In this document: positions 32,122 to 39,883 of the stretch, piece after piece
Layout: every line of letters begins with the position of its first letter
How positions within the stretch are numbered: the stretch's first letter is position 1
NCBI GenBank assembly: GCA_019635775.1
Contig: JAHBYU010000013.1
Span: forward strand, 62,001-126,000
Source of the DNA: Rhizobiaceae bacterium
GTDB taxonomy: Bacteria; Pseudomonadota; Alphaproteobacteria; Rhizobiales; Rhizobiaceae
DNA: 64,000 nucleotides
Reading direction: 5' to 3'
Program-made: the position numbers and the translations under genes
The notes under the pieces: model-generated
Database searches by the model: none
What the model was told of the DNA's origin: nothing
Seen by the model: the letters and a program-made list of their open reading frames with translations, nothing else

Positions 32122-32316
32122 ATGGCGTTTTTCGACGACGAACCGAAGAAGAAGCCGAAGACGCATGAAGTCGGTCAGGACCTTTCTGCGCTCTCCGTTG
32201 CCGAGCTGCAGGACCGTGTGGAGATCCTGCGTACCGAGATCGCCAGGATAGAGGCTGAGTTGACAGCAAAAGGAAGTACAAAGAATGCCGCCGAAGCCCT
32301 GTTTAGGCGTTCGTGA
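32122..32316 (+). CDS. DUF1192 family small protein
   Basis: This 64-residue protein begins MAFFDDEPKKKPKTHEVGQDLS, followed by the conserved VAELQDRVEILRTEIARIEAEL coiled-coil helix. It matches the DUF1192 family found across Rhizobiales; function unknown. AGGAGG lies five bases before the ATG at 32122, and the longer frame upstream has no such support. It is divergent from the quinone oxidoreductase and precedes an MFS transporter by 105 bases. Confidence 0.85.
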   Translation: MAFFDDEPKKKPKTHEVGQDLSALSVAELQDRVEILRTEIARIEAELTAKGSTKNAAEALFRRS

Positions 32317-32421
32317 AGCCGGCGTGTCGCAGGACTGCCGCAAAACTGCTCCAACCTCCAGTGCTCCCATCTCGAGTTCCCCCGATTCGTGAAACTGGCC
32401 CAGGAAAGCTGAAGTTCCCGC

Positions 32422-33720
32422 ATGCTCAACTTCGCTGCCTACAAACCTATTTTTTCGCTGCTGCGTGGCACGGCCTTCCTGCTCGCGGCGTCAGGCTTGC
32501 ACGGGCTGCTCCTGCCGTTGCGTGGTCAGCTCGAAGGTTTTCCGACCGCTTCTCTCGGCCTTATGGGAACGGCATGGGCGGGCGGTTTCGTGGCGGGCTG
32601 CATCTTCGCACCCCGGATCGTTCGCCGGGCCGGTCATGTTCGCGCATTTGGCGCATTTGCGGCATCAGGCGCGATCATCGCGCTTCTGACGGGTCTGATG
32701 ATCGACCCCTATGTCTGGATCCTGCTGCGTGCCTTTACCGGCTTCACCATGGCGGGCGCGTTCATGGTCATCGAAAGCTGGCTCAACGAGCGCGCATCGA
32801 ACGAGAACAGAGGCACTGTGTTCGGCCTTTACATGATGGTGACCTATGGCTCGATCATGGCGGGACAGATGATCCTGGCCGCCGGCGATGTCGGTTCTGC
32901 ATCCCTTTTCATGGTAACGGGCATCTTCTTTTGCGCGGCATTGCTGCCCACCGCCGTTTCCACCGCCGCGCATCCCCAGCCATTGCAGGACGTGACGCTC
33001 GACATACGGGGGCTTTACGCAAATTCACCCGTCTCTTCGGCGGCATGTCTGCTTATCGGCGTCGCGAATGGCGCCTGGGGTACCCTGGGTGCGGTCTATG
33101 GTGCGAGGATTGGCATATCGACCGCCGAGATCGCCCTCATGATGAGCCTTGTCGTGGTCGCCGGCGCTGCCATGCAGATGCCGGTCGGACGGCTTTCCGA
33201 CAAGACGGACAGGCGCTACGTCCTTGTCGGCGCATCCGCCGCATGTGCGGTGGTCGGACTGCTGATCTTCGCGCTTGCTCCTCGTTCCGGTGCGTTCGTT
33301 ATCGCCATGACGGCTGCCTATGGCGCATTCGCCTACACGCTTTATTCGCTTGCCGTCGCCCATGCGAATGACCACGCCAGACCGGAAGACTTCGTCAAGG
33401 TGTCTGGCGGGCTGCTGTTGCTCTACGGGTTCGGCACCATGATCGGCCCGGTCATTGGTGCTGCGCTGATGGAAGTGATGAGGCCCGAAAGCCTCTTTCT
33501 GGCCACCGCGCTCGCGCATTTCCTGCTGGTCGGTTACACGGTCCTCCGCATAGGCAAGCGTGCGCCTGTTCCCCTGGAGGACCGCGAGGCATTCAAGACC
33601 ATGCCGTCGGAGCGTGGTGCAACCCCGCAAGCAGCGCTCCTCGATCCGCGCACGCCCGCAGAGGACTCCGAAGAGGGCCGGCGTCCTGCCGCGGATGAGT
33701 GGACTAAAGAAGGTAGTTGA
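32422..33720 (+). CDS. MFS transporter
   Basis: The 432-residue protein has about 12 hydrophobic segments and the MFS loop GRLSDKTDRRYVLVG between helices 8 and 9, with an equivalent after helix 2 (PRIVRRAGHVRAFG). The pattern (RAFTGFTMAGAFMVIESWLNE) resembles the COG0477/YcaD-like branch, without a known substrate. The last 60 residues form a hydrophilic, acidic tail. An ArsR-type regulator gene follows 30 bases downstream and might control it. Confidence 0.88.
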   Translation: MLNFAAYKPIFSLLRGTAFLLAASGLHGLLLPLRGQLEGFPTASLGLMGTAWAGGFVAGCIFAPRIVRRAGHVRAFGAFAASGAIIALLTGLMIDPYVWILLRAFTGFTMAGAFMVIESWLNERASNENRGTVFGLYMMVTYGSIMAGQMILAAGDVGSASLFMVTGIFFCAALLPTAVSTAAHPQPLQDVTLDIRGLYANSPVSSAACLLIGVANGAWGTLGAVYGARIGISTAEIALMMSLVVVAGAAMQMPVGRLSDKTDRRYVLVGASAACAVVGLLIFALAPRSGAFVIAMTAAYGAFAYTLYSLAVAHANDHARPEDFVKVSGGLLLLYGFGTMIGPVIGAALMEVMRPESLFLATALAHFLLVGYTVLRIGKRAPVPLEDREAFKTMPSERGATPQAALLDPRTPAEDSEEGRRPAADEWTKEGS

Positions 33721-33750
33721 GATCGGACGCGATCTGCCGCACAAAAAGCG

Positions 33751-34014
33751 ATGACCTTCGCCGATGCATTCCTGGCGATAGCCGATCCCAACCGGCGTTA
33801 CCTCCTAGAGGAACTGCGGCGTGGGCCGAAGACTGTTGGTGAACTCGCGGCGGGACTGCCCGTATCGCGCCCCGCGGTTTCACAACATCTGAAGATATTA
33901 TTCGATGCGGGGCTGGTGAACGTCGAAGCGCGGGGCACCCGCCGGGTCTATGCGGTTTCAATGGTTGGATTCATGAAACTCAACATTTGGCTGGATCAAT
34001 TCTGGGATGCATGA
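33751..34014 (+). CDS. ArsR-family transcriptional regulator
   Basis: This 87-residue protein is a minimal winged helix-turn-helix of the ArsR family: LAIADPNRRYLLEEL, VGELAAGLPVSRPAVSQHLKIL (recognition helix), then AGLVNVEARGTRRVYAVS. No metal-binding cysteines are present, so it is not a metal sensor of the ArsR/SmtB type. It follows the MFS gene by 30 bases. The ATG has no clear Shine-Dalgarno and the start could be slightly different. Its 3' end precedes the start of the pentapeptide protein by about 60 bases. Confidence 0.82.
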   Translation: MTFADAFLAIADPNRRYLLEELRRGPKTVGELAAGLPVSRPAVSQHLKILFDAGLVNVEARGTRRVYAVSMVGFMKLNIWLDQFWDA

Positions 34015-34075
34015 TGGCATGACGGAGCCCAGCCGAGTTGATACGGTACGGCAGTTTTTCAGGAGGGCAGTCCCA

Positions 34076-34783
34076 ATGGTGTCCACGGAGTCCATCATGA
34101 AAGCTGGATTGCTCGCCGCCGTTTGTCTTCTGGTCATTTCAGCAGCGCCCTCATGGGCGAAGCCGCAATGTTCGGCGTCGGCGGGGCCTGGCGTCGACTG
34201 GACTGAATGCGACAAGAAGCTGATCATCCTCAGCGGCAGCGACTTCAAGGGAGCCACGCTCGTCGGGACCGATTTCACGTCCACGGACCTGCGCGAAACC
34301 AACCTGATGGCCGCAGACCTCGAAAAGGCCACGCTGGTGCGCGCATCGCTTGCCGGTTCGCATGCTGAGGGGGCCAAGTTCGACAGGATCGAGGCATACC
34401 GGACGAATTTCAGCGCACTTCGTGCGAAGGGCGCTACCTTCGCGAGCGCCGATGTTCAGCGTTCCAACTTCAGCAACTCGAATCTTGTCGATGTGGACTT
34501 CACCAAGGCGGACCTTGGTCGCGCAGACTTCACGGGCGCCGACATTACCGGGGCGCGCTTCCCGCTTGCCAATCTGTCGCGCGCAGATCTCAGCGGCGCG
34601 AAGTTCTCCGGCCCCCTCGACTTCAGCAATGCGTTTCTCTTCCTGACCCGATTCGAGGGAGTTGACCTATCGGCGGCGACGGGCCTGCAGCAGTGGCAGA
34701 TTGACATGTCATGCGGGGATGAAAAGACGAAGTTGCCTGAGGGACTTGCCGTGCCAGCAAGCTGGCCCTGTGCTTTCGACTAG
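34076..34783 (+). CDS. Secreted pentapeptide-repeat protein
   Basis: The 235-residue protein has a signal peptide (hydrophobic core GLLAAVCLLVISAAPSWA) followed by a quadrilateral beta-helix of pentapeptide repeats of the A(D/N)Lxx type, such as GSDFKGATLVG, TDFTSTDLRET and ADLGRADFTGADITGARF, for about 150 residues. The C-terminus contains one cysteine pair with the N-terminal cysteines. The role is unknown; exported pentapeptide proteins usually have structural or binding roles. I chose the ATG at 34076 because AGGAGGG lies nine bases upstream; ATGs at 34007 and 34097 are alternatives. Confidence 0.82.
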   Translation: MVSTESIMKAGLLAAVCLLVISAAPSWAKPQCSASAGPGVDWTECDKKLIILSGSDFKGATLVGTDFTSTDLRETNLMAADLEKATLVRASLAGSHAEGAKFDRIEAYRTNFSALRAKGATFASADVQRSNFSNSNLVDVDFTKADLGRADFTGADITGARFPLANLSRADLSGAKFSGPLDFSNAFLFLTRFEGVDLSAATGLQQWQIDMSCGDEKTKLPEGLAVPASWPCAFD

Positions 34784-34911
34784 TATAGCGGCACCCAATC
34801 TGCGGGTCTGATGCGGGCGACTGACCGAAGGCTCGTGGGTGAGGGACCTACTACTCGTGGGAAGGCCGCGCGCTGAAATCACAGCCGGTTGTTGCATTAA
34901 CAAAACTCTAT

Positions 34912-34936
34912 CCGGCGACACACATGGTGTCGCCGG
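34912..34936 (-). terminator. Hairpin terminator of the DUF465 gene
   Basis: CCGGCGACAC (34912-34921) and GTGTCGCCGG (34927-34936) make a perfect 10-bp stem with a 5-base loop. On the minus strand it is followed by a T-rich stretch (GAGTTTTGTT). It lies 33 bases after the stop of the minus-strand gene at 34969. Confidence 0.7.
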
Positions 34937-34968
34937 CGATCCTGTCACACTTGGTGCGTTATGACGGG

Positions 34969-35148
34969 TCAGTGTTTCGTGGGTTGCGCCCTAAGCTTCT
35001 CAATCTCGTCCTTGATGGCCAGCTTGCGCCGCTTGAGAGTTGCAATTTCGAGGTCGTCGACCGATGGATGAAGCAATGCCTGGTCAATCTCACGCTCGAT
35101 ATCGCCGTGCTTCCGCTGCAGCTCTTCAAGATGGTTGGCAAGAGACAT
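34969..35148 (-). CDS. DUF465 (YdcH-like) small protein, minus strand
   Basis: This 59-residue reading frame starts MSLANHLEELQRKHGDIERE and has the DUF465 pattern of two helices with a basic turn (DLEIATLKRRKLAIKDEIEKL). Function unknown; a short coiled-coil protein conserved in Rhizobiales. AGGGAG lies nine bases before the ATG. It is divergent from the second DUF465 gene at 35387 and ends before a hairpin terminator. Confidence 0.85.
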   Translation of the reverse strand: MSLANHLEELQRKHGDIEREIDQALLHPSVDDLEIATLKRRKLAIKDEIEKLRAQPTKH

Positions 35149-35386
35149 GATTGGTTCTCCCTTTCATGGTTTTCCTCGATGCTAACCGTAACAGACGGCC
35201 CCGCCGCCGGTTCCGTCCATGACGGTAGGATGACAGTTTGCCACTTAACGGGTCCGGTGTCGAAGGGGGTCTTGGTAGCATTCACGTGAGCGGAAAAATG
35301 TGCTATGGGCTGCCGCGCCGGTGGTCTTTGCTTCCGGACCCACTGGTTGGCGTCATTCGGCGCCCGAAACCCTGCAGACGGTAGAC

Positions 35387-35590
35387 ATGTCCGACCAGGA
35401 ACAGAGCGAAATTCGCCTGGAATTTGCCAAGCTGAAGCAGGAACACACCGATTTCGATGCTGCGATCAACGCCATGATGGCGACGGGCTGCGACCCCTTG
35501 CAGATCCAGCGCATGAAGAAGAAGAAGCTGGCTCTGAAGGACCGCCTGAAGGCGCTCGAAGACCGCATCATACCCGACATCATCGCCTGA
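35387..35590 (+). CDS. DUF465 (YdcH-like) small protein, plus strand
   Basis: A second DUF465 protein of 67 residues: LEFAKLKQEHTDFDAAINAMM, then CDPLQIQRMKKKKLALKDRL, then ALEDRIIPDIIA. It shares the basic RRK/KKK-LALKDRL core with the DUF465 protein on the opposite strand and is probably a paralogue. The start at 35387 is preferred to the upstream ATG at 35300 because it gives the family length. The ribosome site is weak. purE lies 131 bases downstream. Confidence 0.83.
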   Translation: MSDQEQSEIRLEFAKLKQEHTDFDAAINAMMATGCDPLQIQRMKKKKLALKDRLKALEDRIIPDIIA

Positions 35591-35615
35591 TTCGCCAGTT
35601 CGCCAATAAAAGGTG

Positions 35616-35658
35616 TCGCCTGACGCCGAGGGAGGCTGATCCTTGCGGCGTCAGGCGA
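35616..35658. repeat. 13-bp perfect inverted repeat upstream of purE
   Basis: TCGCCTGACGCCG (35616-35628) and CGGCGTCAGGCGA (35646-35658) are perfect inverted copies with a 17-base spacer. It sits between the DUF465 gene (stop 35590) and purE (start 35722), with no T-run after it. It may be a terminator, an attenuator or a binding site. Confidence 0.6.
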
Positions 35659-35721
35659 ATTCCACTAGGGCGTTCTTCGCAAGCGGGTCCATAGTCCTAA
35701 GAAGCGCCGGGAGAACAGTTC

Positions 35722-36219
35722 TTGAACAGCAAACGCTCGGATGTCGCGATCATCATGGGCAGCCAGTCCGACTGGGCGACGATGCGCCAGGCGGCGGAAA
35801 CCCTTTCGGTACTGGGCATCAGCCACGACAGGAAGATTGTCTCGGCTCACCGCACGCCTGAACGGCTCTATGACTTCGCCCGGGGCGCGCGGGATGCCGG
35901 CTATAAGGTGATCATCGCGGGCGCTGGCGGCGCTGCGCATCTCCCGGGCATGACAGCGGCGCTGACGCCGCTCCCCGTCTTTGGCGTCCCGGTAGAATCC
36001 AAGGCGCTGTCCGGGCAGGATTCGCTGCTCTCTATCGTGCAGATGCCGGCAGGCATTCCGGTCGGTACGCTTGCAATCGGACGTGCGGGTGCGGTCAATG
36101 CAGCGCTTCTGGCGGCCGCGGTGCTGGCCCTGTCCGATGGCGCGCTCGCCATGCGGCTCGACAAGTTCCGTGCTGCACAGACCGCCAAAGTTGCCAATGA
36201 ACCATCGGATGGGCAGTGA
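35722..36219 (+). CDS. purE: N5-carboxyaminoimidazole ribonucleotide mutase
   Basis: PurE converts N5-CAIR to CAIR in purine synthesis. The 165-residue class I protein has [13 protein letters not shown], the catalytic [13 protein letters not shown] segment, and [19 protein letters not shown]. Translation appears to start at a TTG (35722) preceded by GGGAGA; no ATG or GTG fits. purK follows: its start region overlaps or abuts the purE stop, so the pair forms a two-gene operon. Confidence 0.95.
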   Translation: MNSKRSDVAIIMGSQSDWATMRQAAETLSVLGISHDRKIVSAHRTPERLYDFARGARDAGYKVIIAGAGGAAHLPGMTAALTPLPVFGVPVESKALSGQDSLLSIVQMPAGIPVGTLAIGRAGAVNAALLAAAVLALSDGALAMRLDKFRAAQTAKVANEPSDGQ

Positions 36220-36226
36220 GCCTGCG

Positions 36227-37309
36227 ATGACTGTGCCGCTCGCTCCGGGAGCAACTGTCGGGATCGTCGGAGGCGGCCAGCTTGGACGGATGCTTGCAAT
36301 GGCTGCCGCGCGACTTGGCTACAGCACGGTTGTGCTCGAGCCACGTGCCGATTGCCCCGCCGCGCAGGTCGCCAACCGGCAGCTCGTGGCCGCCTATGAT
36401 GACAGTGAAGGCTTGGCCGAACTGGCGCGGCTTTCAGACGTAGTGACCTACGAATTCGAGAACGTTCCCGTCGTGGCTGCCATCCGTCTTGCTGACGAGG
36501 TGCCTGTCCTGCCGCCGCCAAAAGCGCTGGAGGTCAGCCAGGATCGCCTTGCCGAGAAACGCTTCCTCAACGGGATCGGTATCGCCACGGCAGGCTTCCG
36601 TGCCGTGGAATCGGATCTGGATCTTGCCGCGGCGCTGTCGGATTTCGGCGGCAACGGCGTACTGAAGACGTGCCGCATGGGATATGACGGCAAGGGACAG
36701 CGCGTGTTTCGAGATTTCGACGGTGAAGTGGACGGCCCATTCGCGGCGATGGGCGGAGTGCCGCTGATCCTCGAATCCTTCGTCGCCTTCGAGCGTGAGA
36801 TATCCATCATTGCGGCACGTACGGCCAATGGTGCGATGTCGTCTTATGATCCGGCCCAGAACGTTCATCGCAACGGCATATTGCACAGTTCCACCGTGCC
36901 GGCTCGCATCGAGACGGCAACCGCCGAGGCCGCCCGCGCGGCAGCTTTCGCCATCCTTGATGCGCTTGACTATGTCGGCGTTATCGGCGTCGAGTTTTTT
37001 GCGCTACCCGGTGGAGCGCTGCTGGTTAACGAGATCGCGCCGCGCGTCCACAATTCGGGTCACTGGACGGAAGCCGCCTGCGCGGTGTCGCAATTCGAGC
37101 AGCACATTCGCGCGGTCGTCGGCCTGCCTCTGGGCAGTGCGGGACGGCATTCGGATTGCGTGATGGAAAACCTGATAGGGGACGAAGTCGAACGCGCGCC
37201 GTTGCTTCTTGCAGAGCCGGAGCTTGTACTGCATCTCTACGGCAAGGCCGAAGCCCGGCCCGGCCGCAAGATGGGGCATTTCACCCGCATCCGCCCGATC
37301 GGCTCTTAG
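36227..37309 (+). CDS. purK: N5-carboxyaminoimidazole ribonucleotide synthase
   Basis: PurK makes N5-CAIR from AIR, bicarbonate and ATP. The 360-residue ATP-grasp protein begins VGIVGGGQLGRMLAMAAARLG and has YEFENVP, the ATP-grasp residues LKTCRMGYDGKGQ, LESFVAFEREISII, and VNEIAPRVHNSGHWT. The ATG at 36227 matches the family N-terminus; ATGs at 36197 and 36209 would overlap purE. It is the second gene of purEK. Confidence 0.95.
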   Translation: MTVPLAPGATVGIVGGGQLGRMLAMAAARLGYSTVVLEPRADCPAAQVANRQLVAAYDDSEGLAELARLSDVVTYEFENVPVVAAIRLADEVPVLPPPKALEVSQDRLAEKRFLNGIGIATAGFRAVESDLDLAAALSDFGGNGVLKTCRMGYDGKGQRVFRDFDGEVDGPFAAMGGVPLILESFVAFEREISIIAARTANGAMSSYDPAQNVHRNGILHSSTVPARIETATAEAARAAAFAILDALDYVGVIGVEFFALPGGALLVNEIAPRVHNSGHWTEAACAVSQFEQHIRAVVGLPLGSAGRHSDCVMENLIGDEVERAPLLLAEPELVLHLYGKAEARPGRKMGHFTRIRPIGS

Positions 37310-37311
37310 GC

Positions 37312-37722
37312 CTATTGGGCAGGCGGCACCGGGCAGGACATGTCGCCTTCCTCGCAGTTTAGGTAGGCGCCAAGTTGCGCCACCCGTGCCTTCGTCAACT
37401 CGGCCTTGCACTCCGATAAAAGCAGAGGATAGATCGACCCATCCTGGCTATGGTTGGTCGCGAAGGCGCATTCGGCGTCTCGAAAGGCAATCCACGCGCG
37501 CTGGGCGGCCTGCAAAAGCGCCTTGTCCTCATGGGAATCCGCAAGACGGCCCATGATCTCGTGATAGGCCTTGTTGAGTTTGGCATCCTCGGCCTTGTGG
37601 GCTTCCTCGGCTCGAACGTTCAAACACATCTGGGTTTCGTCGCTGGGCGCACATTCCTGCGCATGGGCGTGCAAGGAAAATGCCAAGGGGAAAAGGACAA
37701 TCATGGGGATCATGCGTCGCAT
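37312..37722 (-). CDS. LprI-like lysozyme inhibitor family protein (DUF1311)
   Basis: A secreted 136-residue protein with a signal peptide (MIVLFPLAFSLHAHA) and the DUF1311/LprI domain: CLNVRAEEAHKAEDAKLNKAY, then LLQAAQRAWIAFRDAECAF. Four conserved cysteines should form disulfides in the periplasm. LprI-like proteins in other bacteria inhibit lysozymes, but many members have not been tested. It converges on purK with 2 bases between stops. Confidence 0.8.
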   Translation of the reverse strand: MRRMIPMIVLFPLAFSLHAHAQECAPSDETQMCLNVRAEEAHKAEDAKLNKAYHEIMGRLADSHEDKALLQAAQRAWIAFRDAECAFATNHSQDGSIYPLLLSECKAELTKARVAQLGAYLNCEEGDMSCPVPPAQ

Positions 37723-37815
37723 CTGTTTATTCCTGCGTGGCTCGTGAGGTTATGAAAGCCCGGTTCTGGTCGCAAGGCAGGAACAGTGATTAAGGACTGC
37801 CGCCTTCCGGCATGG

Positions 37816-37844
37816 TTGACATGAACGATGCTCCTCGTTTATGA
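37816..37844 (+). promoter_or_regulatory. rpmJ: Promoter upstream of rpmJ
   Basis: TTGACA (37816-37821), a 17-base spacer and TTATGA (37839-37844) form a good housekeeping-type promoter about 80 bases before the rpmJ start. Pattern evidence only. Confidence 0.5.
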
Positions 37845-37860
37845 GCCTTTCACAAATTCG

Positions 37861-37880
37861 GGCGCGCTCTTGGGCGCGCC
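37861..37880 (+). terminator. Leader hairpin (attenuator-like) before rpmJ
   Basis: GGCGCGC (37861-37867) and GCGCGCC (37874-37880) form a perfect 7-bp stem with a TCTTGG loop and TTTGTG after it, between the probable promoter and rpmJ. It could cause partial premature termination or be an unrelated structure. Confidence 0.4.
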
Positions 37881-37923
37881 TTTGTGTTCGGCCCAACGCG
37901 GGCCTATTCGACAGGCCAGACCA

Positions 37924-38049
37924 ATGAAGATCAAGAACTCCCTCAAGGCCCTGAAGGCCCGTCATCGCGACAACCGTCTGGTTCGCCGCAAGGGTCGCGT
38001 TTACGTGATCAACAAGAGCGCACCGCGTTACAAGGCGCGCCAGGGCTGA
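37924..38049 (+). CDS. rpmJ: 50S ribosomal protein L36 (zinc-free type)
   Basis: The 41-residue protein [14 protein letters not shown].. is the L36 form with no cysteines, so it lacks the zinc ribbon of the classical type (YkgO/C-minus paralogue). It binds the large-subunit rRNA. The start at 37924 gives the normal N-terminus. It is a single-gene unit with its own promoter and a leader hairpin. Confidence 0.93.
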   Translation: MKIKNSLKALKARHRDNRLVRRKGRVYVINKSAPRYKARQG

Positions 38050-38092
38050 TCGGTCGCGAGCGCCGAGAGGCCTTCGACACGAAAAATTCAAT

Positions 38093-38126
38093 TTGACCTT
38101 TATGCGGGTGCGAATAGATTCGCACC
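38093..38126 (+). promoter_or_regulatory. Promoter with overlapping 20-bp palindrome, start codon adjacent
   Basis: TTGACC (38093-38098), 16 bases and TAGATT (38115-38120) form a likely promoter. The -10 lies inside a 20-bp inverted repeat, GGTGCGAAT-AG-ATTCGCACC (38107-38126), that ends one base before the ATG at 38127. A start site 7 bases after the -10 would be at that ATG, making the message leaderless. The dyad could be an operator. Confidence 0.5.
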
Positions 38127-38768
38127 ATGCGCTTCTTTTTTGCCATCTGCGGCATGGCTCTCACTGCCGCGCTTTTCCCGGCCTTTGCCAATGAGCCGGA
38201 CGAGGACTTTACCGAGACCCTGCCGCATGAAGCCATGCCAAGCGAGGCTTTCGCGCCGCCGGAACCGGCTGGTACACAAGACCGCCAGAAGACCCGTGTG
38301 GATGAACTGTTCGCGCAGCTGAAACGCGAGCGCAACGAGAAGGCGGCTGAACGGATCGCTGGCCGTATCTGGGAGGAATGGAGCCGCTCGGGCAGCGCAT
38401 CCATCGACCTGATGATGGGTTGGTCCAAGAATGCCATCGACAGCAGGAAGTTCGACGTGGCGCTTGACTTCCTCGACCAGGTGGTAACGATGCGCCCCGA
38501 CTATGCGGAGGGGTGGAACCGTCGCGCGACCGTGCATTTTCTCATGCACAACTATGCCAAGTCGATGTCGGACATAAACCACACGCTTCAGATCGAGCCA
38601 CGGCATTTCGGTGCCCTCTCGGGTATGGGGCAGATCATGAAGACTTCCGGCAGCAACGAACTCGCCCTTGAGGCGTGGCAGCGCGTCCTCGACATCTACC
38701 CCATGATGCGCAGTGCGCAGGACGAGGTCGCGACGCTGTCCGAAGAGCTTGCCGGGGAAGGCATCTGA
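38127..38768 (+). CDS. Secreted TPR-repeat protein
   Basis: The 213-residue protein has a signal peptide (FFFAICGMALTAALFPAFA) and an acidic linker, then TPR helices (about residues 55-205), including DVALDFLDQVVTMRPDYAEGW and HFGALSGMGQIM. It is likely a periplasmic scaffold. No Shine-Dalgarno precedes the ATG, in line with the leaderless promoter noted upstream. An alpha/beta hydrolase gene follows by 40 bases. Confidence 0.85.
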   Translation: MRFFFAICGMALTAALFPAFANEPDEDFTETLPHEAMPSEAFAPPEPAGTQDRQKTRVDELFAQLKRERNEKAAERIAGRIWEEWSRSGSASIDLMMGWSKNAIDSRKFDVALDFLDQVVTMRPDYAEGWNRRATVHFLMHNYAKSMSDINHTLQIEPRHFGALSGMGQIMKTSGSNELALEAWQRVLDIYPMMRSAQDEVATLSEELAGEGI

Positions 38769-38808
38769 GCCAGCTCAGCATTTCACCTCCAACCTGCCTC
38801 ATTTTCTG

Positions 38809-39873
38809 ATGTCGCTCGCTTCGGCCATCGTGGTCGTGTCGTTTGTCCTGGTTTCGATCCTCCTACTCGTCGTATTTACCCGGCTGAACACATGGGCGAT
38901 CAGGCGGAGATATCGGCCCGTCGGCGGTTTCGCGGATGTCGATGGCGTGCGGCTACATCACGTGCATGTCAGGGCGGAAGAGCCAGACCTGCCCCCGATC
39001 GTCTTCATCCACGGCGCGAGCGCCAACCTGAATGACCAGATGGCGTCACTCCGTGCGCCGCTCGAAGGCAGGGCCGAGATGCTGTTCGTCGACCGGCCTG
39101 GGCACGGCTGGTCGGAGCGAGGCCGCGGAGACGATACACAATTCCGACAGGCTGCCTTGATCGCAGGGCTGATGGAGCGCCTTGCCATCGAGAGGGCGAT
39201 TGTCGTTGGTCATTCTTTCGGCTGTTCTGTCGCCGCGGCCTTTGCGCTCGCTCACCCGGAAAGAACGGAGGGCATCTTGTTTCTTGCGGCGGCCACACAT
39301 CCTTGGCCGGGCGGCAGGACATCATGGTATTACCGCCTGACGACCCTGCCGGTTCTGGGCTGGCTCTTCTCCGAGACGGTGGTCAGCCTGGCCGGAACGC
39401 TTCAGATGCGACGGGCCACCGAATGCGTGTTTGCGCCCAACACCATGCCGAAAGACTATCTGGAACGCGCGCAGATCCCGCTTGTGCTGCGGCCGGCCGC
39501 GTTTCGTGCGAATGCGGCTGATGTCGAAGGGCTCTATCGTTTCGCGCTGGACAACGCGCGACGCTACGGCGAGATCGCAGCGCCCGCGGTTGTCATTTCG
39601 GGAGATTCCGACACCGTGGTCTATGAAGAAATCCACTCGCTTGGGCTGGCGCGCGACATTCCCGGCGCCGAACTTGTCTGGGTCGAAAACCTGGGCCACA
39701 AACCGGACTGGATCGCGCCCGACCTCGCCAATGCTGCGATCGAGCGTCTAGGTGGGCAGCCACGCGACCTTCAGGCGATGGGGAAACAGGTGGCGGCCCG
39801 CATCGCATCCGACCGCTTTTCGGAAGGCTGCAAGCCGACTGCCGCGCCCGACGGCGAGTTTCAGGGGATCTGA
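38809..39873 (+). CDS. Membrane-anchored alpha/beta hydrolase
   Basis: The 354-residue protein begins with a hydrophobic helix (AIVVVSFVLVSILLLVVF), likely a membrane anchor, followed by an alpha/beta hydrolase domain. Oxyanion HGASANL and nucleophile elbow GHSFG (serine) are visible, along with PGHGWSERGRGDD, and a late HKPDW histidine. The catalytic aspartate is probably in SGDSDTVV. Substrate unknown. No Shine-Dalgarno precedes the ATG at 38809; the true start could differ. It converges on pyk. Confidence 0.85.
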   Translation: MSLASAIVVVSFVLVSILLLVVFTRLNTWAIRRRYRPVGGFADVDGVRLHHVHVRAEEPDLPPIVFIHGASANLNDQMASLRAPLEGRAEMLFVDRPGHGWSERGRGDDTQFRQAALIAGLMERLAIERAIVVGHSFGCSVAAAFALAHPERTEGILFLAAATHPWPGGRTSWYYRLTTLPVLGWLFSETVVSLAGTLQMRRATECVFAPNTMPKDYLERAQIPLVLRPAAFRANAADVEGLYRFALDNARRYGEIAAPAVVISGDSDTVVYEEIHSLGLARDIPGAELVWVENLGHKPDWIAPDLANAAIERLGGQPRDLQAMGKQVAARIASDRFSEGCKPTAAPDGEFQGI

Positions 39874-39883
39874 CCAGAGCCAG

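Noticed and set aside
34784-34911. Possible tRNA or small RNA
   Set aside because: No cloverleaf or conserved T-loop sequence can be built from it.
34924-35289. Plus-strand frame over the minus-strand DUF465 gene
   Set aside because: Opposite strand has a recognisable DUF465 protein with ribosome site and terminator.
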